This document shows positions 37,487-46,613 of a stretch of 64,000 nucleotides of DNA, one piece after another (the first letter of the stretch is position 1; every line of letters begins with the position of its first letter). Both the position numbers and the translations under genes were made by a program. Source of the stretch: Pseudomaricurvus sp965656525 (GTDB lineage Bacteria; Pseudomonadota; Gammaproteobacteria; Pseudomonadales; Cellvibrionaceae); NCBI GenBank assembly GCA_965656525.1, contig CBFHKY010000002.1:124001-188000 (forward strand), read 5' to 3'. Under the pieces are notes generated by a model that saw nothing but the letters and a program-made list of their open reading frames with translations, was not told the DNA's origin and searched no databases.

Positions 37487-38329
37487 TTACTGACGAGCCA
37501 ATCGTGTACTTTCTGGCATATCATTGCCGCTTGTCCGAAAAGGGTTAATGTCCATTCCTCCGCGACGTGTATAACGCGCGTAAACGGTTAATTCATCAGG
37601 CTTACAGCAACGCTGAATATCTGTAAATATGCGCTCAACGCAGTTTTCATGAAAGTCTTGATGCTCGCGAAATGAAACTATGTACTTAAGCAGCGAACCG
37701 TGATCAATTTTAGGTCCTCGATATTCAATAAAAACACTTGCCCAGTCGGGTTGTCCAGTCACTGGACAGTTACTTTTTAGAAGGTCACTATAAAGCCGCT
37801 CAGTCACCTGCTTTTCTGGTAAAGAAACACACAGCAAATTGGCTTGCGGTGCATAAGTGTCAATCACGACATCAATATCATCTATGCAATCGCCAGAAAA
37901 TGATCCTACACCCAGCGACTGTATCGCTCGCAACGGATGCAGACGCACCATCACTGGTGACTCTACCGCCGCTGCCAAATCCTCTTCAAGTGTCTTAATG
38001 ACGTCAAAAGTACTGTCGAAAATCGTTTGATTGAAAGAGTTCAGATACAGCTTGAACGATTTAGATTCCACAATAGAAACGCTGCTAACAGAAAATTCAA
38101 ATTCAACGACAGCAACTTTTGGAACACCTTTTGGGCTTAACCAAGACACCTCGTAAGCGGTCCAGAGATCCACACCACGAAAAGGCAAGGACTGCGATTC
38201 TATTCCTAACTCTCGCCTTGAAAGCGCTCTAGGGATAGGGCAAAGCAGCTCTGGGTCATAACTAGAGACATATTCAGTCTGCTGCCCCAGTAAAGTATGG
38301 TGTTCCAATGATGATTTACCGTCGCTCAT
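37487..38329 (-). CDS. queF: NADPH-dependent 7-cyano-7-deazaguanine reductase QueF
   Basis: 280 residues, the long bimodular QueF form of gammaproteobacteria. The nucleophilic cysteine is in SNCPVTGQPDWASV. The QueF motif (ESKSFKLYLNSFNQT) lies in the N-terminal module and the His-Glu pair in the C-terminal half. It reduces preQ0 to preQ1 in queuosine synthesis. It lies 87 bp downstream of the YadH-type permease on the same strand. I saw no preQ1 riboswitch in that gap. Confidence 0.96.
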   Translation of the reverse strand: MSDGKSSLEHHTLLGQQTEYVSSYDPELLCPIPRALSRRELGIESQSLPFRGVDLWTAYEVSWLSPKGVPKVAVVEFEFSVSSVSIVESKSFKLYLNSFNQTIFDSTFDVIKTLEEDLAAAVESPVMVRLHPLRAIQSLGVGSFSGDCIDDIDVVIDTYAPQANLLCVSLPEKQVTERLYSDLLKSNCPVTGQPDWASVFIEYRGPKIDHGSLLKYIVSFREHQDFHENCVERIFTDIQRCCKPDELTVYARYTRRGGMDINPFRTSGNDMPESTRLARQ

Positions 38330-38415
38330 ACCTTTTCTCCACGTTTACTAGAATGCCTCTTGCCATGTTAGGCACACAAACACCTGCCATACACACAAAA
38401 CCGACAAACGGTTTA

Positions 38416-39189
38416 TCAAGCTCTCAACCGTGTTCCTGTTCGCAGCAAGTACAAGCAATAGAAAAATAATACGATAATAAATACACCAACACCAAGAAAG
38501 GCAAACCCGATACTGATATCAGACACTCCTAGGATACCGTAGCGGAAAGCATTCACCATGTACAAAATGGGGTTGAGCTGCGATACCCCTTGCCAAAACT
38601 CAGGCAACAAGGAGATCGAGTAAAACACCCCCCCTAAATAAGTGAGTGGCGTCAAAATAAACGTTGGGACAATGGAAATATCATCGAAAGAATTGGCGTA
38701 CACAGCATTTACAAAACCCATGAGCGAAAACAGCACGGCCGTCATAAAAACGATCGCTACCGTAATACCTAAGTGATGGACTTGTAGGTCTGTAAAGAAG
38801 AGCGACACGATCGTCACAATAAAGCCGACGATTAGCCCCCTAGCCACACCACCAAGGGTATAACCCAGTAAAATGATGTAATTAGGCGTTGGCGAGACCA
38901 GCAACTCCTCCACACTGTGTTGAAACTTGGCACTGTAAAACGACGACACAACATTAGAATATGAGTTAGTCAGCACTGACATCATAATCAGCCCCGGAAC
39001 CACAAATTCCATGTAACTGAAGCCGTCCATTAAGCCAATTCGCGAACCAATCAGATTACCGAAAATAACAAAGTACAACGCCATCGTAATCACTGGCGGC
39101 ACGAGCGTTTGCACCCAAATTCGCATAAACCGATGTATTTCTTTGCGCATGATGGTTAAAAATGCAATCCACTGCCCTTGCGGATTCAT
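38416..39189 (-). CDS. yadH: ABC-2 type transporter permease, YadH-like
   Basis: 257 residues with six membrane segments of the ABC-2 type. The conserved loop FSAKFQHSVEELLVSPTP and the C-terminal GGVFYSISLLPEFWQGVSQLNP signature are present (here FYSAKFQHSVEELLVSP). Its start overlaps the stop of the ATPase gene by four bases. The YadGH pair is a widespread exporter of unknown substrate. Confidence 0.92.
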   Translation of the reverse strand: MNPQGQWIAFLTIMRKEIHRFMRIWVQTLVPPVITMALYFVIFGNLIGSRIGLMDGFSYMEFVVPGLIMMSVLTNSYSNVVSSFYSAKFQHSVEELLVSPTPNYIILLGYTLGGVARGLIVGFIVTIVSLFFTDLQVHHLGITVAIVFMTAVLFSLMGFVNAVYANSFDDISIVPTFILTPLTYLGGVFYSISLLPEFWQGVSQLNPILYMVNAFRYGILGVSDISIGFAFLGVGVFIIVLFFYCLYLLRTGTRLRA

Positions 39190-40115
39190 ACGGACACCTC
39201 CTGCTTACGATCTACCAAGGACACAAAAAGCTCTTCCAGTCGATTGGCTTTATTACGCATACTCACCACTTGAATATCGTGTGTGGACAACGCCTGAAAA
39301 AGACCATTCAATGACTGACCTTTTTCAATCGCCACTTCGAGCGTATGCTCTTCAGCCAACCTGACATCATAACCGCTAATATCGGGGGCCTGCAGCAAAG
39401 TGTCTTTCATGTCTAACACAAAGACTTCGCGATTCAGTGTTTTTAGCAGCGCCTTCATGCTCGTATTTTCAACAATGACTCCACCGTCAATAATAGCGAT
39501 GTTTCGACACAAACTTTCGGCTTCTTCGAGGTAGTGTGTGGTTAAAATAATGGTCGTACCTTGAGCATTCATTTCTTGTAAAATAGCCCACATAGAACGT
39601 CGTAATTCAATATCGACCCCCGCAGTGGGCTCATCCAAAATCAGTAACTTTGGTTCGTGCACCAAAGCTCGTGCAATCATTAAACGACGCTTCATACCAC
39701 CTGACAACATGCGAGCGGGGGTAGAGCGCTTATCCCATAAGCCCAGCTTCCGTAAATATTTTTCTGTTCTTTCTTTTGCCAAACGTTTTGGCAAGCCATA
39801 ATAGCCCGCCTGGTTAACCACAATAGTTTCTACCGCTTCAAAGTGGGAAAAATTGAACTCCTGCGGCACAATACCCAACAACTGCTTTGCTTGCGCCGAG
39901 CGAGTATCAAGATCGTTACCAAAAACACTCACCTGCCCAGCTGTTTTTAAAACCAATGAAGAAATCACACCAATCGTGGTGGACTTACCCGCGCCGTTGG
40001 GGCCTAACAAGGCAAAAAAATCTCCTTCCTGCACTTCCAAATCAATCCCTTTTAAGGCTTCCGGCCCATTGGCGTACACTTTCGTTAACTGCTTAATCGA
40101 TAGGGCTACAGACAT
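39186..40115 (-). CDS. yadG: ABC transporter ATP-binding protein, YadG-like
   Basis: 309 residues. Walker A GPNGAGKST, signature MLSGGMKRR and Walker B LLILDEPTAGVD are present, along with the H-loop ILTTHYLEEAE. The C-terminal extension is typical of ABC-2 ATPases. It partners with the overlapping permease. A short inverted repeat (GAGAGTT/AACTCTC at 40184-40203) lies about 70 bp upstream of the start. Confidence 0.94.
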   Translation of the reverse strand: MSVALSIKQLTKVYANGPEALKGIDLEVQEGDFFALLGPNGAGKSTTIGVISSLVLKTAGQVSVFGNDLDTRSAQAKQLLGIVPQEFNFSHFEAVETIVVNQAGYYGLPKRLAKERTEKYLRKLGLWDKRSTPARMLSGGMKRRLMIARALVHEPKLLILDEPTAGVDIELRRSMWAILQEMNAQGTTIILTTHYLEEAESLCRNIAIIDGGVIVENTSMKALLKTLNREVFVLDMKDTLLQAPDISGYDVRLAEEHTLEVAIEKGQSLNGLFQALSTHDIQVVSMRNKANRLEELFVSLVDRKQEVSV

Positions 40116-40339
40116 GAAGATACCTTTTTCATTTCTATTACTTTATTACGAGTATTTCGGCTCAAACTCAGCCCAAACTCACCGAGAGTTAGAGTAAACT
40201 CTCATTACGACCGAAAGGCGCTCGCTCATCAACCCGCTCACAGCGGTACACTAAGAGAAAGCCAAAGAACCAGCGGTTCAAGTTTCAGTCACCTGCAAAA
40301 CTGTAGGAATAAACACACTCCAACGACAAAAGAGCCATC

Positions 40340-40729
40340 ATGGAAAATACCTATTTTCAATTTCATCGGCGCCTATTGAAAAACCTTGTAGCCGCCACTG
40401 AGCAACAGCTCCCGCAAGCGCACCGCAGCGAGGACGATCAAGCACTCATCGAAGCACTACGAACACTGGCTGATCGCGACAGCCTTTCCGAAGATTTCAT
40501 TTCACTCGGACAATGGGCCATGTATCGTATTATTGCCGCCTACCCCGCTTTGACTCCTCAAGTCCCCAGAGACCTTCTGTGGCTGTTTGGCGGCGAATGC
40601 CTACATTATATGCCCGACGATGAAATTGCTCGCTTCCAACGATTGGACGAGAGTCGCTTCGCGGCGGAGGATAATAACATTGAATTTGACTATGAAAAGG
40701 AACGCTTGAGAATTCTTGGTCTTCACTGA
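40340..40729 (+). CDS. Conserved small protein, PA2817-like
   Basis: 129 residues, acidic and soluble, no signal peptide. The best conserved-looking stretch is PQVPRDLLWLFGGECLHYM, followed by DDEIARFQRLDE. From memory this resembles the Pseudomonas PA2817 family, which lies near homologues of the YadG/YadH genes; here too it sits beside yadG, divergently. Its function is unknown. There is a weak ribosome-binding site (AAAGAG). Confidence 0.75.
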   Translation: MENTYFQFHRRLLKNLVAATEQQLPQAHRSEDDQALIEALRTLADRDSLSEDFISLGQWAMYRIIAAYPALTPQVPRDLLWLFGGECLHYMPDDEIARFQRLDESRFAAEDNNIEFDYEKERLRILGLH

Positions 40730-40854
40730 AGGATCTGGGGTTCTATTATTGCTTAAACATCACAAATCGCCATAGCTGTACCACTGCCTAACATTCACGC
40801 GTAGGTACAGCTGTACTCATGTCACCGATGGCTTCCAGAGCCAGAATTTAGACG

Positions 40855-40885
40855 AAAAAAAACCTGGAAACCGAAGCAACCAGGC
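40855..40885 (-). terminator. Terminator of the Glu-Gly tRNA operon
   Basis: On the minus strand CCTGG, a 12-base partly paired loop, CCAGG, then eight Ts. It lies 23 bp past the last tRNA-Gly. Confidence 0.8.
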
Positions 40886-40907
40886 CAAAATCAAAAATAC
40901 AAAAAAT

Positions 40908-40983
<76 letters not shown>

Positions 40984-41019
40984 AGATATCACACGACTGT
41001 AAGCCGATGACAATAAAGA

Positions 41020-41095
41020 TGGCGTCCCCTAGGGGAGTCGAACCCCTGTTACCGCCGTGAAAGGGCGGTGTCCTAGGCCTCTAGACGAAGGGGAC
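41020..41095 (-). tRNA. tRNA-Glu (anticodon TTC), copy 2
   Basis: 76 bases with CCA. Acceptor GTCCCCT/AGGGGAC, anticodon stem CCGCC/GGCGG with loop CTTTCAC. It is 36 bp upstream of tRNA-Gly copy 2 and identical to the copy at 41375-41450. Confidence 0.97.
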
Positions 41096-41296
41096 AAAAA
41101 CTTTTACCGGCAAACTTCACCGTGAAAGCTTCTTTCCTAGGAAAGAAATCTCAGAGAATTCCTGAGCTTTCAAATATCTACACCATGTACTACTACACAC
41201 GTACTATCAGTGCTGGAAAACATTACAATGAATTCTGCCAAGAATGTTGTAATGCTCACCCTATGTTTAGCTGATGCACTGCTAAACATTTTAAAT
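41096..41296 (-). other. Structured spacer between the two tRNA-Glu/Gly units
   Basis: The 201-bp transcribed spacer is almost filled by inverted repeats. TGTTTAGC/GCTAAACA lies at 41264-41288. CATTACAA/TTGTAATG lies at 41221-41254 with an inner ATTCT/AGAAT. A branched element at 41124-41171 has outer arms GAAAGCT/AGCTTTC and an inner 18-base perfect palindrome at 41130-41147. No reading frame is convincing. Confidence 0.75.
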
Positions 41297-41372
<76 letters not shown>

Positions 41373-41374
41373 AT

Positions 41375-41450
41375 TGGCGTCCCCTAGGGGAGTCGAACCC
41401 CTGTTACCGCCGTGAAAGGGCGGTGTCCTAGGCCTCTAGACGAAGGGGAC
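41375..41450 (-). tRNA. tRNA-Glu (anticodon TTC), copy 1
   Basis: 76 bases with CCA, first gene of the operon. Identical to copy 2. Confidence 0.97.
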
Positions 41451-41504
41451 CCAGTATTACTTCTACGTCAAAAATAGTCTTGTTGGCCGTCAGAAGTGGG
41501 GCGC

Positions 41505-41533
41505 ATTCTAAGTAGCGGGGGCACGCCTGTCAA
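41505..41533 (-). promoter_or_regulatory. Strong sigma-70 promoter of the Glu-Gly tRNA operon
   Basis: On the minus strand a perfect TTGACA, 17 bp, TAGAAT, then the GC-rich discriminator GCGCCCC expected for stringent control. The start near 41497 is about 47 bases before tRNA-Glu. Confidence 0.92.
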
Positions 41534-41747
41534 CAAACAATTAAACTTTTTTTCATTTTCTATAACAAGCACTTAGCTCGGTGAGGGATGTACAGAAACC
41601 TTGTGATTTCAAGACTTTATGTGAATAAGGCGCAACTTAAGCAATCTCGACCTATACTCACAAAGAGCCTAGCTGGATAAGTACTCCAGATTTTGTCCGA
41701 GTTGTCGATATTCCTGTTACACCGCCTACATCGAGCCCATACGTCTT

Positions 41748-42539
41748 ATGTCATCTAGTACTGTCATTGCCTTTATCATTGTTCTTTTGATTGCACTGGT
41801 CTCTTATGCCTTTGTCTCGCAAACCTTAGAGCGCAAGCGTAAACAAAGACAGCGCCTACTAACGGGGCTTAAGCAACGCTGGAAGGACTTCAAGTATATG
41901 GCAAGCGGTTTTCCGGAGGGTTTCCTACCCAAGGAGCTATACCTTCTGGTGCATCGTAGCCTGATAGACATTTGCGAACAACTGATCGCCCTAGAGCCAA
42001 AAACCAAGGAATACACAAACGCTCTATCGGTATACACCCAGCAATACCAAAATATTCAGAGCCGCCCACCACTGCAAGGGCGAGTCAGTTTAGATAACCC
42101 TCAACAAATTCAAGAAATTAAAACGCTGTTACAGGGGTTGAATGGCTTTGTGAATAGCCAGCACAAGCGCGGACGCTTAAGTGCAGCGCAACATTCACAG
42201 TACGAACAACAAATCAGACAGTTGGTCGCACAGGTTACCGTTGATACCTATTTAATTAGCGCCAAACAAGCTGCCGGCCAAGAAAAGCTGCGTCTAGCCA
42301 TTCACTATTTCCTACTCGCTAAAAAGCTTCTCATTAAAGAAGATGCCAGCACCAACCATCACGAGCAAATCCAAAGTATCGACGAAAAATTACGTCTATT
42401 GGAGCAGCAGCTAACAGAACAAGATCAACTGGCACCCCAGGCCACCAAGCCGGACACACAAGAGTCGGTTTCAAACGAATGGGACGAGTTCACGAATGAA
42501 ACCAGTGACGGGTGGAAAAAGAAAGCCATTTACGACTAG
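41748..42539 (+). CDS. Membrane-anchored helical protein, unknown function
   Basis: 263 residues. One N-terminal membrane segment (VIAFIIVLLIALVSYAFV) is followed by a basic stretch (RKRKQRQR), so the bulk is cytoplasmic. The body is helical and Gln-rich, with a coiled-coil-like C-terminal third and a Thr/Glu-rich tail. The layout resembles the protein at 34527-35843 but the sequences do not match. It resembles conserved Pseudomonas hypotheticals in character; I cannot name it. Confidence 0.8.
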   Translation: MSSSTVIAFIIVLLIALVSYAFVSQTLERKRKQRQRLLTGLKQRWKDFKYMASGFPEGFLPKELYLLVHRSLIDICEQLIALEPKTKEYTNALSVYTQQYQNIQSRPPLQGRVSLDNPQQIQEIKTLLQGLNGFVNSQHKRGRLSAAQHSQYEQQIRQLVAQVTVDTYLISAKQAAGQEKLRLAIHYFLLAKKLLIKEDASTNHHEQIQSIDEKLRLLEQQLTEQDQLAPQATKPDTQESVSNEWDEFTNETSDGWKKKAIYD

Positions 42540-42597
42540 GCAACTACCCTCATCACGAAAGATAAAGCCAACTCAACCATTTATTTATTCGGATCGA

Positions 42598-43356
42598 CTA
42601 TTGAGTGTCTAGCCGTGCACTTAGGGCCGACAGAAAACTCTGGATTCTAGCGGCGTTAGCGCCGATATCCCCAAGCCCAACACGCGAAGCAGAGCGCATA
42701 TCTACTGCACTACCACCGTCTACCTCTGTCACACGGATAATCACATCGTCTTTGAAACCCATCAACGCTGTTTCAGACACAGCTTCAACCTCGCCTTGAA
42801 CCGTATCTTGTCGCAATACCTCCCAGTCTCGCTCATTAACAATCTGAACAACCGCATCAAAGACCTTAGCTGGAGACGCATCAATAAATTGTGTTTTCAC
42901 ATTTGGGTAATGTTTGCGCTGTAGTTCAGACACTTCTCCCCCTGCGTACGTCAATGAGTTTTGGTTTGCTTGACGATCAGAAGCCGCAGCTTGGAACACA
43001 GGTACTCGCTTAAAATCAGTGGTGATATCGTGGATAGGAGGCGCCCCTGTTTTGGACCCGACAGTCGCAAACATGACCAATGGTGGTAGCCCAGCCAATA
43101 ACAGAACACCAACCAAAGGCAGTCGTGAGCCAGAGGCACCTCGAAAAAATGACCACAAGAGCAACAAAAAAGCCACCAGCCCCAATACAAAAAGCCCCCC
43201 TATCGATACAGCCAATGCTCCCGAAAGCACCGGAAACCCCCACCATTCCAGTTTATGGCCAGCAATTGCCACCACTAATACAAGCAACAGACTGACTTGC
43301 ACAAAAAGCAATCCGGTTATGAATTTTGCGCTTTTACGGCGATTTAGATCTGACAT
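42598..43356 (-). CDS. DUF1499 domain membrane protein
   Basis: 252 residues. Three membrane segments lie in the first 100 residues, then a DUF1499 domain (TQFIDASPAKVFDAVVQIV, DVIIRVTEVDGGSAVDMRSA, IQSFLSALSARL). GAGG lies nine bases before the ATG. It is convergent with the preceding gene. The role of DUF1499 proteins is unknown. Confidence 0.88.
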   Translation of the reverse strand: MSDLNRRKSAKFITGLLFVQVSLLLVLVVAIAGHKLEWWGFPVLSGALAVSIGGLFVLGLVAFLLLLWSFFRGASGSRLPLVGVLLLAGLPPLVMFATVGSKTGAPPIHDITTDFKRVPVFQAAASDRQANQNSLTYAGGEVSELQRKHYPNVKTQFIDASPAKVFDAVVQIVNERDWEVLRQDTVQGEVEAVSETALMGFKDDVIIRVTEVDGGSAVDMRSASRVGLGDIGANAARIQSFLSALSARLDTQ

Positions 43357-43483
43357 GAAAGATTGCCTCTATTGTTATGCTTTTCAATCGACTGCTCATC
43401 TTGTGAATGCTCAGGCATTACCAGTAACGCTCTCTGGGCCTTCGATCACACAGACAGCTTTAGAGCGTTGTTACATTACATTG

Positions 43484-44164
43484 TTACATTACATTTGTTG
43501 TGAACGATAATATTCGACTGATATGAGCGTAGCATCGCCCCGACTCAGCGTGCCATTGATCAAACGCCTCTTGCACTGCCTGCAGTGACTTTTTGGACGT
43601 GGGCATTTTATCCACGACCCCTTCTGATTTAAGCACGCTGACTACATCATCGGTGAGAACAAACGTATCTTTGCCGACCATGCGCAAAAACCTAGCCCCT
43701 GACTGACCTCCCATCTGAGTACCATGCTTTTTAATTTGAGCCCACAACTCAACAAGTTCGCTTTCTGGCCAACCAGCTAACCAGCGACCAAAGCCGCCCT
43801 CGGCTCTAGCAACATCCAGCATCCACACAGCGTTGGCACGCACCGCTTTAATTTTGCCAAAGTGACGAATAATGCGATCGTTACGCAGCTGAGCCTCCAG
43901 TGCTTCATCGCTCATCATAGCAACACGCATAGGGTCAAACCCGTAAAAAGCTTCTTCAAAAGCTGGCCACTTCGCGTCAACCATAGCGTGTTTTAGACCC
44001 GCTCGAAAAATACGTCGACTCATCATCGAAAGATAGCGATCGTCCGGCATGGCCACCAATTCACGTGGCGTTAAAATTCGAGGCAACTGTGACTCCACCC
44101 TTGACTCGCCACCCTTGTGAAGCACTGCAGTCGCATAAAAGCTCTCGAACGATCTCAGCTTCAC
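43484..44164 (-). CDS. DNA-3-methyladenine glycosylase I (Tag)-like protein
   Basis: 226 residues. The core FYGFDPMRVAMMSDEALEAQL, RNDRIIRHFGKIKAVRANA and the following helix match Tag. The N-terminal Cys-Gly-Trp and C-terminal zinc-site His/Cys residues of true Tag are not seen, so it belongs to the Tag-like group whose base specificity is less certain. Its start overlaps the msrB stop by four bases (ATGA). A 13-bp tandem duplication spans the stop (43468-43493). Confidence 0.85.
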   Translation of the reverse strand: MKLRSFESFYATAVLHKGGESRVESQLPRILTPRELVAMPDDRYLSMMSRRIFRAGLKHAMVDAKWPAFEEAFYGFDPMRVAMMSDEALEAQLRNDRIIRHFGKIKAVRANAVWMLDVARAEGGFGRWLAGWPESELVELWAQIKKHGTQMGGQSGARFLRMVGKDTFVLTDDVVSVLKSEGVVDKMPTSKKSLQAVQEAFDQWHAESGRCYAHISRILSFTTNVM

Positions 44165-44595
44165 GAATTGGTTTCCGGTTTGAGTTGAATTGATGCCGAG
44201 TTGATACAGTAGCGCAGTCCTGTTGGCGCAGGGCCATCATTAAACACGTGCCCTAAATGGCATCCGCACCGGCGACACATCACTTCGGTACGCAACATTC
44301 CAAGAGAGACGTCACGCTCTTCTTCAATGACCTCTTCGTCGAGCGGCTGAAAGAAACTGGGCCAACCACAGCCTGCGTCAAACTTTGCCTGTGAAGCAAA
44401 TAAGGGCTCACCGCAACAGCGACAGTGATATTCACCTGCGGTGGTGGTCTGCCAGTATTCCCCAGTGAATGCACGCTCAGTGCCCTTTTCTCGGCACACA
44501 TGATATTGGTCAGGGGTTAACTGTTCACGCCAAAGCTCATTATTCTTTAAATCGTCATTCTTGAGGTCATCGTTTTTTTTCATATGATCTGCCAT
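44161..44595 (-). CDS. msrB: Peptide-methionine (R)-S-oxide reductase MsrB
   Basis: 144 residues from the ATG at 44595, preceded by GAGG. The zinc-binding pairs CRCC and CRRC, the substrate loop GCGWPSFFQP and the catalytic Cys in GLRYCINSASIQL are present. It reduces methionine-R-sulfoxide in proteins. The N-terminus has a duplicated five-residue unit (NDDLK twice, then NNELW) that is not part of the fold. It is coupled to the Tag-like gene. Confidence 0.95.
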   Translation of the reverse strand: MADHMKKNDDLKNDDLKNNELWREQLTPDQYHVCREKGTERAFTGEYWQTTTAGEYHCRCCGEPLFASQAKFDAGCGWPSFFQPLDEEVIEEERDVSLGMLRTEVMCRRCGCHLGHVFNDGPAPTGLRYCINSASIQLKPETNS

Positions 44596-44740
44596 AATCC
44601 TCGTTTGGTTTTTCGCTCGTCTCATCCCTGTATGACAAGGTCAAAAACCAGTAGCTATGATTGAATTAAGGGTCGGATTGAATCAATGGCCATGCTTTTT
44701 GAACACGTGCCAATCCTAAGCCCTACTTGAACTCTATACG

Positions 44741-45970
44741 ATGGTAATGCAAATGCAGCGCATTAATAAATCTCACAAGCTCGATGACGTGTGTTACGAC
44801 ATCCGCGGGCCTGTTTTAGAACACGCTAACCGCCTAGAAGAAGATGGGCATCGAATCCTGAAACTGAACATTGGCAACCCGGCCCCGTTCGGCTTTGATG
44901 CGCCAGATGAAATCATTCAAGACGTGATAGCCAACCTACGCGGCGCTCAAGGCTACTGCGAGTCCCACGGCTTGTTTTCTGCGCGCAAAGCCATCATGCA
45001 AGAATGCCAACAACTGCAAATACCCAATATAGAGATTAACGACATTTTCTTAGGTAACGGCGCCAGTGAATTGATCGTTATGTCTATGCAGGCATTACTG
45101 AACAATGGTGACGAGGTGCTCATTCCCTCCCCTGACTATCCATTGTGGACAGCTGCTGTCAACCTCGCTGGCGGCAGGCCCGTACATTATGTGTGTGACG
45201 AAGAGGCTGATTGGTTCCCCGATATTGACGACATTAAGTCCAAAATCAGCCCCAACACCAAAGGGATTGTGGTCATAAACCCCAACAACCCAACAGGTTC
45301 TGTCTACAGCCAAGAACTTCTTGAGCAAATTGTTGAGCTGGCGCGTGAACACAACTTGGTTATTTTTGCCGATGAAATTTACAGCAAAATCCTCTACGAA
45401 GATGCCACCTTTATCCCTATGGGGCGACTCGCGACCGACGACGTGCTGTGTGTTAGCTTTAACGGTTTATCCAAGTCATACCGCTTAGCGGGCTTCCGCT
45501 CTGGCTGGATGATCATCAGCGGCGCAAAGCACCAAGCCAAAAGCTACATCGAAGGTATTGAGATGCTGTCGTCTATGCGACTGTGTGCCAATGTGCCCGC
45601 CATGTTTGCCATTCAAACCGCACTCGGGGGCTACCAGAGCGTGAACGAGCTGATCGCTCCCGGAGGCCGTTTGCGCGAACAGAGAGACATGGCTTGGCAG
45701 CGTATTAACGACATCCCCGGTATCAGTTGTGTAAAGCCAAAAGGCGGACTGTATCTGTTCCCTAAAATTGATTTGAATGTGCATAAAATTCACAACGACC
45801 GTCAACTGGTGCTGGACTTTTTGATACAGGAAAAAATTCTTTTGGTCGAAGGCACTTCGTTTAACTGGGTACAGCCGGATCATTTTCGTATTGTATTTTT
45901 ACCTCGCGCCGACGAGCTGGATCGTGCTATCACCCGCTTTGGTGAGTTCATAGGCCGCTATGTCCAATAG
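44741..45970 (+). CDS. alaA: Alanine-synthesising aminotransferase AlaA
   Basis: 409 residues, fold-type I PLP enzyme. LDDVCYDIRGPVLEHANRLE and LNIGNPAPFGFDAPDEII match AlaA (YfbQ). The PLP lysine is in NGLSKSYRLAG, and NPNNPTGSVY supplies the pyridine-stabilising Asn. It makes alanine from pyruvate and glutamate. The first ATG is at 44741; the family N-terminus fits the third ATG (44753) equally well. Confidence 0.95.
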   Translation: MVMQMQRINKSHKLDDVCYDIRGPVLEHANRLEEDGHRILKLNIGNPAPFGFDAPDEIIQDVIANLRGAQGYCESHGLFSARKAIMQECQQLQIPNIEINDIFLGNGASELIVMSMQALLNNGDEVLIPSPDYPLWTAAVNLAGGRPVHYVCDEEADWFPDIDDIKSKISPNTKGIVVINPNNPTGSVYSQELLEQIVELAREHNLVIFADEIYSKILYEDATFIPMGRLATDDVLCVSFNGLSKSYRLAGFRSGWMIISGAKHQAKSYIEGIEMLSSMRLCANVPAMFAIQTALGGYQSVNELIAPGGRLREQRDMAWQRINDIPGISCVKPKGGLYLFPKIDLNVHKIHNDRQLVLDFLIQEKILLVEGTSFNWVQPDHFRIVFLPRADELDRAITRFGEFIGRYVQ

Positions 45971-46095
45971 TTATTATCACGGTGCTGGGCGGGCCTGAAC
46001 ATATAATGCTCAGCAAAATGACGACTGCGGCCGAGAGTCGTCATTTTCTCTACCCCCATGATCATTGTCACAAACACCAGTACTGGAAGTACTCA

Positions 46096-46548
46096 ATGAG
46101 CGACATTCACATCGAGGATTTTTACAAAGACGCCGGTAGAATTTTATTACAACTCTATCGTGCTTTCCCGCGCAAAACCCTCTTGTTGATTGAAGATATT
46201 TCTGGCCCAGACCACCCCGATGAATACGGCCTTCATAGCCTGCGTCACCAGTCTTGCTTCAGTACAGCCATCTGGTTATCCGAAGCAGGCTACTTGCATT
46301 ATGCCGATACCTTGCGCCAAGAGGGGCTAGATCAAGTAGTGCTGAGCCATAAAGCCTTTACGCTATTGTCGTCTCAAGCCCCCTGGCTTGAGAACAACAA
46401 TACCGAGCTAAAAAACTTACCTCCGTCGGTACAGGCAGCTCGCCAGAGTAACGTACACCAATTACGTGAAGCCATAAAAGAAGGCGCATCTGCCGATATC
46501 CGCCAAGTCATGCACCAACTGTTGCTGCAAGCCAAGCACCATGTTTAG
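46096..46548 (+). CDS. Conserved-looking hypothetical, possible winged-helix protein
   Basis: 150 residues from the ATG at 46096, chosen for GGAAGT seven bases upstream; the frame is open to 45982. It is soluble with no signal peptide. The stretch SCFSTAIWLSEAGYLHYADT and then LSHKAFTLLS looks like a winged helix of the kind seen in small phage-associated DNA-binding proteins, but no recognition-helix match can be claimed. It lies between alaA and the thiamine salvage operon. Function not assigned. Confidence 0.72.
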   Translation: MSDIHIEDFYKDAGRILLQLYRAFPRKTLLLIEDISGPDHPDEYGLHSLRHQSCFSTAIWLSEAGYLHYADTLRQEGLDQVVLSHKAFTLLSSQAPWLENNNTELKNLPPSVQAARQSNVHQLREAIKEGASADIRQVMHQLLLQAKHHV

Positions 46549-46580
46549 AGTGGTGGCATCAATATCCATGCTATCCGAGC

Positions 46581-46609
46581 TTGTGACAAAGACTGACAAG
46601 CCCTAGAAT
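46581..46609 (+). promoter_or_regulatory. Promoter of the thiamine salvage operon
   Basis: TTGTGA, 17 bp, TAGAAT, placing the start near 46616, exactly where the TPP aptamer begins. Confidence 0.8.
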
Positions 46610-46613
46610 GGCG

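Noticed and set aside
38330..38415. preQ1 riboswitch before queF
   Set aside because: The 86-bp gap shows no convincing preQ1 aptamer pseudoknot; queF is probably read through from the YadGH genes or from a plain promoter.
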